Assembly: GCA_963422465.1 (NCBI GenBank)
Contig: OY730170.1
Coordinates: 4,812,379 to 4,876,378, forward strand
DNA: 64,000 bases
Direction of reading: 5' to 3'
Source: Lichina pygmaea
Taxonomy: Eukaryota > Ascomycota > Lichinomycetes > Lichinales > Lichinaceae
Shown: in pieces, positions 9,384 through 20,449 of the stretch
Numbering within the stretch: position 1 is the stretch's first letter
Layout: the number at the start of each line of letters is the position of its first letter
Made by a program: the position numbers and the translations under genes
Notes under the pieces: model-generated
Told to the model about the DNA's origin: nothing
Database searches by the model: none
What the model saw: the letters and a program-made list of their open reading frames with translations, nothing else

Positions 9384-10543
9384 CGGGACTGTCGTCCAGG
9401 GCGCTGCTCTGTCGCGGTGCCTGCGGACAGGCTTGTCAGGCACGCATGTGTTGCTGGTGAACGGGTGTTGTCAGTGCAGGAGTATGTCACGTGTCATGCA
9501 CACGTGTGTGTGTGTGTGAGCAAAGGTGGGCTAAGGTGGTCAGTGCTGGGGAGATGTGGTACAGGACATACGTACATACCGTGCACTAGAATAGATCATT
9601 TTGTGTAGCGTCTGATAGACTGTCACAAAGTGTTCAATTTCTCTCTCTCTCTCCTCCAGTCATCCATCATCTGAATACTCACGATGCAAAGCATCACCAT
9701 CCACAGAATCAGCTAGACAGACAGTCACTTGCCTGCTCACAACAAACATAACTTTCTATCCTTATTGATTCATTCATCCATTCATTTGTTCATCCTCCCA
9801 AAGCCAGCCAAACTTTATTTCTTGTCATCACTCTTCCTTTTGTCCACAAGACCAAGTAACCTATCATCATCATCATCATCATCATCAATGTCTGTTCTTC
9901 AAGAGCAGAAATTCAAAGGTCTGTGAGATATAGGGGGTAGCTAAAGAGTGGATATGTATTTGGAAGAAGGGGGGGGGAGGAGGAAGAGAGGGGGTGAGGG
10001 GAAGAGAGGGGGGAGGGGGTGGTGTGAAAAGTTGGAGTATCATACTGCCCTTCTCCCTTTTCTCCCTCGCCGACAAAATTACCGTACCGGTCCTCCGTAA
10101 TATCAGATAGCCGTGCCACTGGGGGGGGGGGGGGGGGGGGGGGGCACTTCAGTACCCCTCATGGGCACGGGTACGAGGCCGATGCGATGCAATGCAATAC
10201 AATACAACATGCTGCATATTGTACTTCGTACTTCGTACTTGTACTGTACTCCGTATGAGTACACTACCCGTCGTTACATGACAAGAAACACTGAAATCGA
10301 GAGTGGGGATGGCTTGACGCATTGCTTTTCGGCGCTTTAGAAAAGTGTGGACGATACGTACTGAGCGGTACGGTAGGATGCGTAGAGAAAAACCCGAAAC
10401 AAGTAAGGATGTGTAGAGAAGACTGGGAAAAGTAAGAATGTGTAGAGAAGACTGGAAAAAGTAAAAATGCCCTGGAGAGATGCTGAACGACGGAAAGCTT
10501 GCTGAAGACTGAACGGCAGAAAATGAATACAGGTAACACCCCG
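9384..10543. other. Convergent 3' intergenic region with simple repeats
   Basis: Lies between the 3' ends of ZRC1 (+) and YOS9 (-). Contains (CT)n near 9641, (ATC)8 at about 9865-9888, a purine-rich tract at 9964-10020, and a 24-G run at 10121-10144. A (GA)AAAGT-type short repeat lies around 10400-10470 (three related units with GTGTAGAGAAGACTGG). No coding gene recognised. Confidence 0.5.
10121..10144 (+). repeat. Poly-G run (24 G)
   Basis: Twenty-four consecutive G residues. Length is probably unstable and prone to sequencing error. Confidence 0.95.
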
Positions 10544-12701
10544 CTAGACCTCCTCGACGATGATATAAACCTCCTCGCTCCCGTCCGCATAGTCGTCGTC
10601 GTGCTGTGCGTCTGCCGTGCCTTCTCTCCCGCGAGAGTCGCCACCGTCCGAGCCGCGGCCGCTGTCGCTCTTCTCGTCGGCGGCGTTGCTCTCCCTCGTG
10701 CGGTCCCTTGCGCCATCCCCGTGTCGTCCTCCCTTGACACCGGTGTCGCCTGCGGCGGCACGTGCACCGGCGCTTTCCGCCTCGTCGACTCCGCCGTGGT
10801 TGTCGTAGTCGTCGTACTCCTCCTCTCCGTCGTCGGTGCTGTCGATGACGCCTCTGACGACTCTCACGCCCCCGCCTCCTCCCGCGACGCTCGCGTCATC
10901 CCTGGCCCTTCCAGCTCTGTCGCCACCGGCACGACCTTCGTCGTGGCCGACGCCGCCCTCACCACCCTGCTCCTGCCTACCCTCCCCAGCACGACCGCCA
11001 TGATCGTAGTCGTCGGCGTCGCCCACGTCGACAATCTCAATCTTCCACCCTCGGTCCCCGGCAAGCTCCTGTATCTCCTTCTTGAACTTCTCAATCGTCT
11101 TCGGGTCGAGATCGAGCCGTCGCAGTTCGTCGTCCGAGACGCGCTGCACGCCGGCGTCGCTCCTCGAACCCGAGCCGCTCCCCCGCCGCCACCTGTCGTC
11201 GAGGGGTTCGCCTCGCCCTTGTCCGTTGCCTTGCGCCCTGTCGCGGCCGGCGGACGAGGCGATGACGTTAGCTTGCCCGTTGCCGCCGCTGCCGCTGTCG
11301 CCGTCCGACTCGCCGGCGCCGGACCCTCGATCGCCGCCGGACCCTCGATCGCCGCCGGACCCTCGATCGCCGCCGGGCTCTATCCGTCGACCGTCGCCGC
11401 CGACGAACTTCCTCGCGCCCACCTCGGTCCCGCCGATGTTCAAGAACTGCTGCTTCTGCTGGTAGTCACGGTTCGAGGTCCCAGCCTGCTTGCCTCCCGC
11501 GCTCTCGCCTCGCCCAAAGAACTCTTCGGCCTCGCTCGCCTTGCGGCTCTTCCATCCACCCACCTCTTCTGGCCGCAGCACCTCGTGACACCTGACCAGG
11601 TGTGCCTGGTCGTTTCGAGGCGGCAGGAACGCGACGTCGTTGCACAGCCGTGGCGTGTAGATGACCATGAGGTACGAGCACGTGACCACCTCCTTGATCC
11701 ATCCGATCCGGTCTGGCGAGTGAGGATGACAGTGGTACTGTCGTCGCAACGGCGTCAGTACGATGGTCGCGACAGCCTGCGCCTCCACCACTTCCACCAC
11801 TTTCAACGTACCTGAACTTCGATGCGCCTTTCCTTGCCGGTAAGATCGCAGACGGTGCCGGCGCCGAGTTTCTGCACAAGATAGCGCACGTCTCCCTTGG
11901 TCTGCAGCTCGGTCGACTCCACCCCCGTCCGGCTGTCTCCAATCTCCCCTGCACGACCTCGCTGTCGCTGGTCTCCAGCCTGTCCGGCCAGCGGTCGCGC
12001 CGTTCCAAGAATGTACGACGGCGTCGACAGGTCTTCCCGTGGCGGATAGAGCGCGGCTCCTTTCAAGGGCGGCATATGGTGAAACTGCTTGACGTGGCCG
12101 TTGTAGCAAAACTCGTAGGACCACCATCCCGATACAAAGTACAGGCAACTGCCCTGCATGTCCAGCAACAGCTCCCATCCTCGGACCGTTGCTCGGGCGA
12201 GCTCCTTCTCCTCGGTAGCACGCGCCGCCGCTTCGGCCGTCTCGTTCTTCTGGCTGGCTGCCACCGTAGGAATGGTGCACAGGTATCGTCGCTCGTCCAG
12301 GTACATGGTCTCGTAAGTCCGCTCATCTTGCGGCAACTCGCTCGAGTCTTGGCGCGTTGCGCGGTGGCGAGTGTCCGAGAGCTCTGCCCCATGACTCCCC
12401 GGTCGTTCATCATCATTGTCTTGGACGTGGGATGCTGAAGACGGCTTGTTCGGCGAAGGAGATGTCGAGGCCCTCGAGACGGCCGCCGCCACGCGCGACT
12501 CGGCGTCTGATTGCAAGAGAAAATTGTCCGCAAACACTATATCGTACTGCTCAGGGCAGTCAGCTGCGTGTCCTAAAGCGCCGGAGACGAGCCTGCTAAC
12601 TTTACCTGAGGGTACGCCACTATGTCATCGTGCACGCTGAAGAGGTGTTGACTCGCATGCGCAATGGCAGCGAGGGCCAGAACAGGCCCGTGGCACTTCA
12701 T
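10544..12701 (-). CDS. YOS9: OS-9/Yos9 ER lectin (ERAD glycan receptor)
   Basis: Three exons on the minus strand: 12701-12606, 12546-11812, 11737-10544 (introns 59 and 74 bp, GT-AG). Product 674 aa. The start gives a signal peptide, MKCHGPVLALAAIAHAS, followed by FSVHDDIVAYPQ|YDIVFADNF, the conserved OS-9 N-terminus. The MRH lectin domain (about residues 135-330) shows GWWSYEFCYNGHVKQFH, then YLVQKLGAGTVCDLTGKERR, YHCHP and WIKEVVTCSYLMVIYTPRLC. It binds trimmed mannose glycans and hands misfolded proteins to the Hrd1 ligase in the ER lumen. The C-terminal half is long, acidic and low-complexity, with three GGDRGS repeats and a conserved helix near DPKTIEKFKKEIQEL. It ends IIVEEV, with no HDEL/KDEL-type retention signal. 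Confidence 0.92.
11321..11374 (-). repeat. Three 18-bp in-frame repeats in YOS9
   Basis: The unit GGACCCTCGATCGCCGCC (plus strand) occurs three times and encodes the GGDRGS-type repeat in the disordered tail of Yos9. Confidence 0.9.
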
Positions 12702-13893
12702 GTTGTCATGCGACGCATCTGGGCGCTTGATTGCGCAGCTCGAGGGCGGTTCTGGCGACGTACTCGTATTCGGAGCTGGATATCACGTGCCAAGAAGGCA
12801 TAGTCACGTGCAACTGGCGCGCGGGGTTCATGGCCTCCCGTCAGCGACACTACTCGTAAAGCTATTGAGACAAAAGTTCTCTCAATCACCTCACCTAAAT
12901 GAGTCTTAGCAACAGTCGAGGCCAGAAGATTCAAGACCGCAGAGTCTGCTTGGCTTCTACGTACCGTAATTCATCTATGCACACCATCTTAGTGGATCAA
13001 CAGCCAGACTGTACCTTCACACTGACTGACGAACTTGGCCTCTCCAATCGCCATCCATCAAGTCTCCTCCTACTAGCTATGTATGATATGCCACATGTTT
13101 TCCCTCAAGTCGGGTTGACATGGAATCTTCTCTGGCTTGGTTCTCGCTGTCTTGTCACGTCATGCATTGAGCGGACTTGACTACAGGTGCCTTCGGTAGC
13201 AGATGAACGGTTTCATGCGTGTATTCAATCCCGACCCAGAGCTCGCGCCATGCTTTCCAAGGCTGGATGGCACTCGACATCTGGGTCTCTTTGGTCATGT
13301 CTCGAGACCGGATCACCAGATTCATCTCCCAAGTTGTTAAAGACGGGACAATTGAACTTGGCACACCAAATTCTCTCGGCAGACACTATAAGCATCTCCT
13401 TGATTCCTATTTCCTAAAGACACCGATATCCCTCAAGGTCTTTCCCTAGTCTCACTCAAGTCTCAGTTTTTCTCTTCAAAGGTTTCATAGGAAAGGAAGC
13501 ATTTATCAAGAAGTTCTGCACGGCTCACCAGCCAAATCAGAGTAAGAATAAAATGATATGAAAATACTCAAGACACGCTGTGATGCTGCTGACCATTTTT
13601 TCTAGGCCACCAGACTCAAAGGTGAGAGCCTGTAGATCCAAGCGTGCCCCGCTGGCTCCTGCTGTCGACTCGTCCTGCGGCCACCATCAGGCCATGCAGG
13701 TCATACTTGATACCGCTATCCAAGTGTCTGTTGCGTCGAACCCGAGCAGGTAGGCGTAGACGTCATCGTCGAAAGAGTCCAATTGGACTGTAGTACCAGA
13801 ACAGTGCCGTGCTATCTTGCCCTCGCCCAGACCTCCAAGCTAGTCCCGACGACGGCTGCACAGAGATCCGCAGATGCGTCGATCAACCGACCG
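12702..13893. other. Gap between YOS9 start and JAC1 end, no gene recognised
   Basis: 1.2 kb. Includes the YOS9 promoter side. The half near 12890-13560 is AT-richer than the neighbours and has only short frames. A stretch at 13508-13553 resembles the 3' end of the LINE/SINE families (see separate entry), so part of this gap may be an old retroposon. Confidence 0.4.
13508..13553 (+). mobile_element. Possible old SINE/LINE 3'-end remnant
   Basis: AGAAGTTCTGCACGGCTCAC, then CAGCCAAATCAGAGTAAGAATAAAAT. This parallels the SINE 3' end at 60018-60075 read on the minus strand (AGAAGTTCTGCATAGCTTAA, then CAGCTGAATCAGTGTAAGAATCAAAT). The body upstream is not convincingly alignable by eye. Confidence 0.45.
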
Positions 13894-14685
13894 TCAATGA
13901 ACCAAGACGACGGGTTTGCCCTTCTCCCAGTTCTTCACGGAGTCCCTGATGTTGACCCAATAGCGGAGCTTGACAGCCTCGCCCTTCGCTGCCGGCAGAT
14001 CGTCCGCCTCGAAAGCCTTCTCCAGGACGCTCAGACTCGCGGCGACGCGAGCGTCGTTCGCGCGCCGCAGCGGCTCCAGGTCCTCTTCGGCCTGCGCCTC
14101 TTCGATCGTCTCCCTCGTCTCCAGCACCTGCATCAGCAGCTTCGGATCCTCGACCGTCGCCGTCTCGTCGTCCGCGACATCGATCCCCCGCAGCGAGAGC
14201 AGGTACTGTGCGCGCAGCAACGGGTCCTGCAGCGTCCGGTACGCCTCGTTGATGTTTGTTGATGTCGCCTCGGCTCGGTTCCTCAGCTCCGCTGGGTGCC
14301 GGTCCGGGTGCGCTGCCCCCTGTAGTCGCAGGAATTCTCGCCGTAGCTGTCGCAAATCGATCGCGAACGGTCCTGCCGGGGGTGCGCCCCGTGGGAGTGA
14401 CTCTGGAAACATCTCGTAGTGGGTCCGTGGTCTGGCAGTCTCGTTCGGTGGAGTCTGTGACAGAGTGGCATGCTGTCGTTGTTGCTGTCGAGCAGACGAC
14501 AACAGTCGCCTGCTTGGTCGATCCGTCTGTTCATGTTTGCAGAATGCACATATGCCTTGACATGTGACTCCAGGGTCTCCGAGGCCGCCGGGTCTATAGA
14601 ATCTTCGAACGACGGAGAGCACCGGCATTGATATACGTGCCATATGGGAATCCGGGCCTGGCTGTATGAAATATGGTTGTCGCAT
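13894..14685 (-). CDS. JAC1: Mitochondrial J-protein co-chaperone Jac1/HscB
   Basis: Single open frame, up to 263 aa. Residues about 95-165 form the J domain (HYEMFPESLPRG, FAIDLRQLRREFLRLQ, AAHPDRHP), with the HPD motif that stimulates the Hsp70 Ssq1/Ssc1. The segment TSTNINEAYRTLQDPLLRAQ and LLSLRGIDVADDE are typical of filamentous-fungal Jac1. The C-terminal HSCB domain (EAQAEEDLEPLR, RYWVNIRDSVKNWEKGKP) binds the Isu1 scaffold for Fe-S cluster transfer in the matrix. The N-terminus is Arg-rich and presequence-like. The start could be ATG 14685 or the downstream ATG at 14643. A CQGICAFCKH cluster (residues about 43-52) may be a small zinc motif or unspliced intron. PRP4 lies 180 bp upstream on the same strand. 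Confidence 0.88.
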   Translation of the reverse strand: MRQPYFIQPGPDSHMARISMPVLSVVRRFYRPGGLGDPGVTCQGICAFCKHEQTDRPSRRLLSSARQQQRQHATLSQTPPNETARPRTHYEMFPESLPRGAPPAGPFAIDLRQLRREFLRLQGAAHPDRHPAELRNRAEATSTNINEAYRTLQDPLLRAQYLLSLRGIDVADDETATVEDPKLLMQVLETRETIEEAQAEEDLEPLRRANDARVAASLSVLEKAFEADDLPAAKGEAVKLRYWVNIRDSVKNWEKGKPVVLVH

Positions 14686-14866
14686 ATGACCGAACGATGT
14701 TGGCGGTGGTTTAAGAGACCTGACGTCATCTACAGCAGAATATGCGGCTACTACTCGTACAGGGAGGAAAGGCTAAGACCGTCAACTCCCAGCCACGTAA
14801 CCAAACGGCACATGGTCAGATCGCTTGAAAGATCGACCTAGAATGCAATATGCTTCCGCTGGTGAA

Positions 14867-16651
14867 TCATACACTCTGCCCATCGTCGCGTCCCCACAGC
14901 TTGACGGTCCGATCGTGGCCGCAGCTCGTGATCCATCTGCCGTCGGAGCTGACGTCGACGCTGAGTACGTTGCCCGAATGCCCACTCAGCGTCTTTACAA
15001 GGGCCCAGTCGTCGGCAGAGAAGATGTTGACGTTCTTGTCAAAGCCGCTCGACACGAAGAACGTCCCGGACCGACTGGGCTTGACGTCGCCCTTCTCGTC
15101 TCGCTCCGCTTGGTCGCCGCTCGTCAGACCGTCCTGACCCTTGAACCAGCGTAGGTCGGAGACGACGCCCCGGTGAGCGCCGACTCCGCCTGTTCCTCGG
15201 ACGGCGCGCAGATCCCAGCACTTGACCCAGCCGTCGGCCGACCCGGAGAGCACCCGGTATCCGTCCGCACCCCAGTCCAGCCCGTAGATCTCCCTGATGT
15301 GTCCGTCCAAGATCATGACCGTCCGCCCCGTGCGCAGGTCCCAGATCCGGCCGATGCTGTCTAGGCCAGCGCTCGCAAGGAGCGAACCGTCCGTGTTGAA
15401 GCTCACGGTATAAACCTCCCGCGAATGACCCTCCTGTAGTAATATCTCCGTGGTCGTCTGCACATCCCACAGACGCCATGTCGTGTCGTACGAAGCCGAC
15501 GCGAGATATCGTCCCGACGGGTGAAACTCGACTCGACACACGCGGCCTGTGTGGCCGGACAGAGTCGAGAGCGGAGTGTCCTTGTCGAGGGACCATAGAT
15601 GCACGTTTCCTTCTCCACCCCCCGACGCGAGCGTCACCGAATCCGTCGAGTGGCTGGACCCAGGCAAAAGGGCCCCGGGGAACCAACTGATCCCACCGAC
15701 TCGATCGGTGTGTCCTCGCAGAAGCCTCTTGTTCTCCAGATCCGGTACGTTGAGGAGCCTGATGCTGCCACCCCAGTTCCCCGCCGCGATGATCTTGCAG
15801 TCGGGCGAGAACCGCGCGATGCTGACGGGCCTTTCGCCCGCGATCTGGGTACCGAGCAGATCAAAGCCCTGTAGATGTTCCTTTTGCGCTCTGCGGTGCT
15901 TGATGTGCGTCCGGAGCGGTATCGTAGCTTCTAGCTTTTGCCTCGCGATCCTGTCCTTCGCGCGGGGCAGCGAATATCGTGCGATATCCTGCCGTGCTTC
16001 TAGAAGCTCCTTGATGCCTTCCGTGTAGAACTCCTCTTGCTCTTCGGCGCCGCGGTCCTCGGCGTCGTTCTGTTCCATCGACACATCACGGTCGCCCTCC
16101 TGGGCTTCTTGTTGTTCCTCGAGTACGGTGAGGATCTCGCGCAGCCGGTCCCGTCGCTCCGGGGGACCTTCGCCGAACAGCGTGATAGGCTCTCCCATCT
16201 CTCGCAGTCGTGCGCGTACGCGGCCATCGTCCGTGGGAACGGCGATGGCGGCGGCACGTCTTTTCCGGGAGAACTGCGACAAGATGGCCGACGCCTTTTC
16301 TGGAGCCACCCCGGCCGACGCTGCGGGCAGGTCATGGTCTCGATCGATGGCTGTATATCAGGAGCGTCAGCCTCCCTGCCTTCTTCCAAGGCGCAGAACA
16401 GGAGCCTGGTAGGATGATGCACGTCAACTTACGGATGTTCGCAAGGTCGATTCCGGTATCAGGGCTCTAGGACGGCCCGCCCTTATCAGCCATCTATGCA
16501 CCCAATAGCTCGACTGGATCCAAGAAGGCCGCAATGCATCTACGGCTCTGTTGCTTCACGATGAACCTTGCTCGTAGTTGGAAATGACGAGAACTTAGTT
16601 GCTCACCTCGGCCTGTTCCTCCTCCACGTATGCCCGCCGTGCAGGATGCAT
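14867..16651 (-). CDS. PRP4: U4/U6 snRNP protein Prp4, WD40 splicing factor
   Basis: Three exons on the minus strand: 16651-16607, 16466-16433, 16350-14867 (introns 140 and 82 bp). Product 520 aa. The start was chosen because it gives [15 protein letters not shown], the usual fungal Prp4 N-terminus, joined in phase to [11 protein letters not shown] and then [10 protein letters not shown]. Residues about 45-110 hold the SFM/Prp4-like domain ([27 protein letters not shown]). From about 200 onward seven WD repeats can be counted, e.g. [44 protein letters not shown] and a final KLWGRDD. Prp4 with Prp3 and Prp31 stabilises the U4/U6.U5 tri-snRNP in the nucleus. The first two exons are very short and lie outside any long open frame. 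Confidence 0.92.
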
Positions 16652-16986
16652 AGCGCCCCTGACCTGGTTGTGCAGTAGATCGGATGAGGGCGCGTGCCAA
16701 AGATCTCGGCGGCTGCAGGGAGGACGGAAAGTCGTCGTCCGTGTTCGGGATCAGGTTGAGAGGAGTGTCTGATCCTTCTCCGATATACTTCTTATCTGCC
16801 GTGTCTCCTCCTGGTTCCCTGCTGCTCTATCCGTGCCCTCAACGCTGGAGAACAGACATCTTTCCTCAACGCAACTGCTATGTGGAGTCGCATTTTCGGT
16901 CAAGTGGTGGCTAATGGCATCGTCGGCTGCTTCCGAGAGGTTACGACAGCTGAAAATCGCCTACAGCCTTGGAAGAACGGCAAGTG

Positions 16987-18332
16987 ATGAACCTGGCGCA
17001 CCTCAACTCTTACGGAAATCCGTGCGACAGGGTACTCTTCCGGCAGCGCAGGCTCCTGATCCAGGCTGCCTACGCACGATCGGTACAGAAAAGACAAGGC
17101 CTGATCCGACCAGGTGAATCGGTAGCTCGCGCGAGCTCGATACGATGCTTCTCAAGCACGGCGCGCTCATGTGCGGCCAAGGCCGGATTTGCATATCGCA
17201 TCGCCGCAGCGCATTGCGGCAAGCATAGGGCTTTCGATCGAGCAAGGGATGCCTACGCCTTTCGTCCAAATGTACATCCAAGTTTCCGGCAGGAGGATCA
17301 GGGCGATTTCACCCCAGCGCGCAACGACAAGGTCAACATCGGCGAGGATGCTTTCTTCATCGGCCAAGTCGGGACGACGACGAACCTTGCCTTTGGCGTT
17401 GTGAGTCGCTCCGAGAACCCAGCCAGTCATTTACCTAGCTCTTGTTCTGACGGAATGAAAGGCCGACGGCGTTGGTGGCTGGAGAGATAGTGGTGTCAAC
17501 CCAAGGCACTTTTCCCGCGGTCTCTGCCATTACATGGAAGAGGGCGCATCCAACTTTCCGAACTGGCCACAGACGCCGAAACTTGGACCACTTGATCTTT
17601 TGAGACTGGGCTACGATCGTGTGTTCGACAACCACGACATCGTTGCTGGCGGCAGTACCGCCCTGGTAGCAGTCACACAAAGCGAGGGTCGCATCCTCGT
17701 CGCCAAGTAGGTCGTTGCCCGCTCGAGCTGCCACCGGAGCCTGTGGACTAATACAGGGGACCAGCCTTGGGGACTCTGGCTTCCTACACTTGCTGCCGGT
17801 CAAAATCCGCCATTTCTCGAAGCCTCAGACGCATGCCTTTAATACGCCGTACCAGCTCACTGTGGTTCCAGCGCGGCTCGGCGTCCGCCCAAGACTCCCG
17901 CGAGGCTGCATAGTGAACGCGCCTGAAGACGCAAGAACGTCGTCGCATGAGGTGGCCCATGGGGACATCTTCGTCTTCGCGACAGACGGTGTCTGGGATA
18001 ACCTGAGTCCTGAGCATGTGCTTCGAACATGTGCCGGTGTTATGACAAACTTGGGCGCTTGGCATGTCAGAGATGGCCATCTCCAGGCTTCGAATGAGCT
18101 CGGGGAGCTTAGCGATCCACATCGAACTGGAGATGCCAACCCGCAGCGGCCAGCGCTTCAGGTGGCTTTGGCGCAGGAAATAATCTCCCAAGCGAAGGTC
18201 GCCAGTGAGGACACGTCGCGCGAGTCTCCATTTTCCAATTCAATGTCCCAAGAATATGGCAGACAATATCGTGGTGGAAAGGTGGATGACATGTGCGCGA
18301 TTGTGGTCGTTGTCGTGGACAATCAGGGTTAA
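16987..18332 (+). CDS. PTC7: PP2C family phosphatase, PTC7/PPTC7 type (mitochondrial)
   Basis: Exons 16987-17400, 17462-17706 and 17765-18332 (introns 61 and 58 bp), 408 aa from the in-frame ATG used here. The catalytic domain shows DKVNIGEDAFFIGQVG, ADGVGGWRDSGVNPRHFSRG, GGSTALVA, NLGDSGFLHL, FVFATDGVWDNLSPEH and GGKVDDMCAIVVVV. These supply the metal-binding Asp residues of PP2C. The N-terminus (SSIRCFSSTARSCAAKAG) resembles a mitochondrial presequence. Ptc7 dephosphorylates matrix proteins, including the coenzyme Q enzyme Coq7. The start is uncertain: another ATG at 16880 (MWSRIFGQVVANG) could begin an upstream exon. Divergent from PRP4, with 335 bp between the chosen starts. Confidence 0.88.
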
Positions 18333-18987
18333 TGTAGGTCGAGTTGGATATGTGATTTGGTCAATGACCCACTCTGGACAAACGAGTATGTTTAGAGGAT
18401 TGAAGAATTCTTCATTGACCATGCGACGATGGATAGAAGATGTTTGGTGGCCTTGTGTAAAGTCTGGTTTTGTAAGGTCGGTCCGCACAAGTCGATGTAT
18501 GACACCACCCTAGAGTAGACTGGTTTGCATCCCGATTCCTGACGAGAACGAAAGCTGTGGAGCAGCTCAGAAAGCTTCTAGATTACTCGAGGGAAGCCTC
18601 ATGAGTCTGAGGAATGAATGAAATTCCGACTAGATGAGGGGAAGGTTCAAGGTTACAAAGCCGAGTCTTTGTGGGACTTTGGTACAGGATGGTATTGGCA
18701 AAGGTGATGTCGATTCCGTCGCTGCAAGCCCGTGATTGTTTACCTTTTCAGTAGACGCCGATGATCACGTGATCTATGTTGTCCCGGCGACGGGTGAAAT
18801 GTTAACATCAGCCGACGCGTGATTTGGCGCATCGGAAGACGTCCAACTGCAGCCAATTGCCAATGGCCGTCTGATACTCTACACTCAGCGATGGATTACA
18901 CCGTGTTCGAGGACTGAAGATCTCCGGCGGCGGTCGCTATACGCTCCCGAGGGACGTGAATATCTCTCGGCGCTTCGGGCTTCGACA
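18333..18987. other. Intergenic, promoter side of MPS1
   Basis: 655 bp without a recognised gene. Contains an ACGCGT (MluI cell-cycle box type) at 18815-18820 and a GATCACGTGATC palindrome at about 18763-18774. Confidence 0.5.
18815..18820. promoter_or_regulatory. Candidate MCB (ACGCGT) element upstream of MPS1
   Basis: ACGCGT lies 168 bp before the MPS1 start codon. In fungi this hexamer is bound by MBF (Mbp1-Swi6 type) to drive G1/S genes. A six-base match alone is weak, and the link to MPS1 is inferred from its cell-cycle role. Confidence 0.35.
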
Positions 18988-20409
18988 ATGACCATGTCAG
19001 TTGCTCACCTGGCTTCTTCGGCGCTGCCGACGACCTTCAAACGGGAAACCCATTCTTCATTGCGACAGCCAGCACAGAGACCACCGTCGAATCCCCGTCC
19101 AAGGAGGATGTCACCGGCAGCTGTTGAAGGACCAAATATGTCAATGGCCGATTACCGAAATGCAACGCGGCCAGGGTCCGTCGGCGACAGCTCGGACGAT
19201 GAGCTTCCGGAGCCCATGAAGTTCAGCGCTCTCACCAGAGCATTGCTCGAGGAAGGCGCGTCAGGCGTCGAAGGTGCTGCGCGAGCGCTAGGAACAGATG
19301 CAGGCGACGAACAGCCGCCACAGCTCGAGAGTCATCAATCCGCATACTCTAGACGACAATCACCCCGGAGCGACGATAGCATCAGAAGAAACAACTCCGG
19401 AAGCCCTCCACCTCGGAGGGTCGTGCGGCTAAGCGCTGGTTCGGCCGGGTCAGCCACGCTCCGGAAAGGATCAGTTGCTGATACAGCGGACTCTCCTCCG
19501 CAAGAGAACCGACCTTCGCGGGAAGCCAGCCCCCAAGATCTGATCACTCCTGCAGCACGCCCGCGCAGCGTACATCTTCGAAGCTCTGTCGCTCCTCCGG
19601 CCCACTCCGGAGCCGTATCGAGTGGTCATCGCCTAGATATTGAGGAAAGCCAGAATGAGGCCAATGCAGCGGCTGCTCATGGCGTGGCCAGCAGGCCTCA
19701 GAATCCTGAAGCACACGATAGTGCGCTACGATACGGATCGACTGGTCTGGGGCGACACAAGTACGGCGACGAGAGCGGGCTGCAGAGCTCGATACGCGTC
19801 AAACGAGTGGGAAAGGTTACCGGCAGCTTTCTGAGTGGACCAGCACGGCGAGGCCGACGGAGGCAAAGCGACGAGGACCACAGCCCGGCCCATGAGAATA
19901 TGATTCCTGCCTCGCACGACCATGGCGAGGAGAGGCCGCGAGAGCAGTCGCAAGAAGCAGCCAGCAGGCCGAGGGCGGTCTCAGAAGGCTATGACGGTCC
20001 GCAGGACGGGACCGACGGACGGAGATACAAGGACGCTCCCCACGTCACGTTCGCCACAGGGAGCCCAGGCGCGAACGACGAAGGCGGTGGCCAGCTGCGA
20101 TCCAGATCACCCGCGGCCAAGAGCTCGAATCCCCAAGGTTCGTTGTCCGGCTCGAGCCGGTCCGCGGGGGTGTCCGCCCGACCGGTCTTCAAGGTGCCGC
20201 CACCTCCACCGTCGTTGCCGTCGCGACACGACCAGGAGAATGATCCACCGCCGACGTTCAAGAGGAACAAGCCGTCGAGCTCGGCTTTGCAGAGCGTCGT
20301 TGAGACACTTTCTGCTCGCGATGAGAAGCCCGTCGTGGGCGTTCGAATGGTCGCCTCTCCCCAGCGGCGAGCGCTGTCGAGCCGGAGCCAGAACACGCCT
20401 CTGCGGCCT

Positions 20410-20449
<40 letters not shown>

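Noticed and set aside
10499-11815. 438-codon open frame on the plus strand
   Set aside because: It is the antisense of the low-complexity YOS9 tail. The Ala/Val/Ser-rich translation mirrors the GC-rich acidic repeats, and the YOS9 strand has the conserved MRH domain and matching introns.
16833-17117. Frame beginning near the ATG at 16880 (MWSRIFGQVVANG) as the definite PTC7 start
   Set aside because: It is in another frame and stops before the phosphatase part. An upstream exon is possible but no convincing splice pair was found, so the in-frame ATG 16987 was used.
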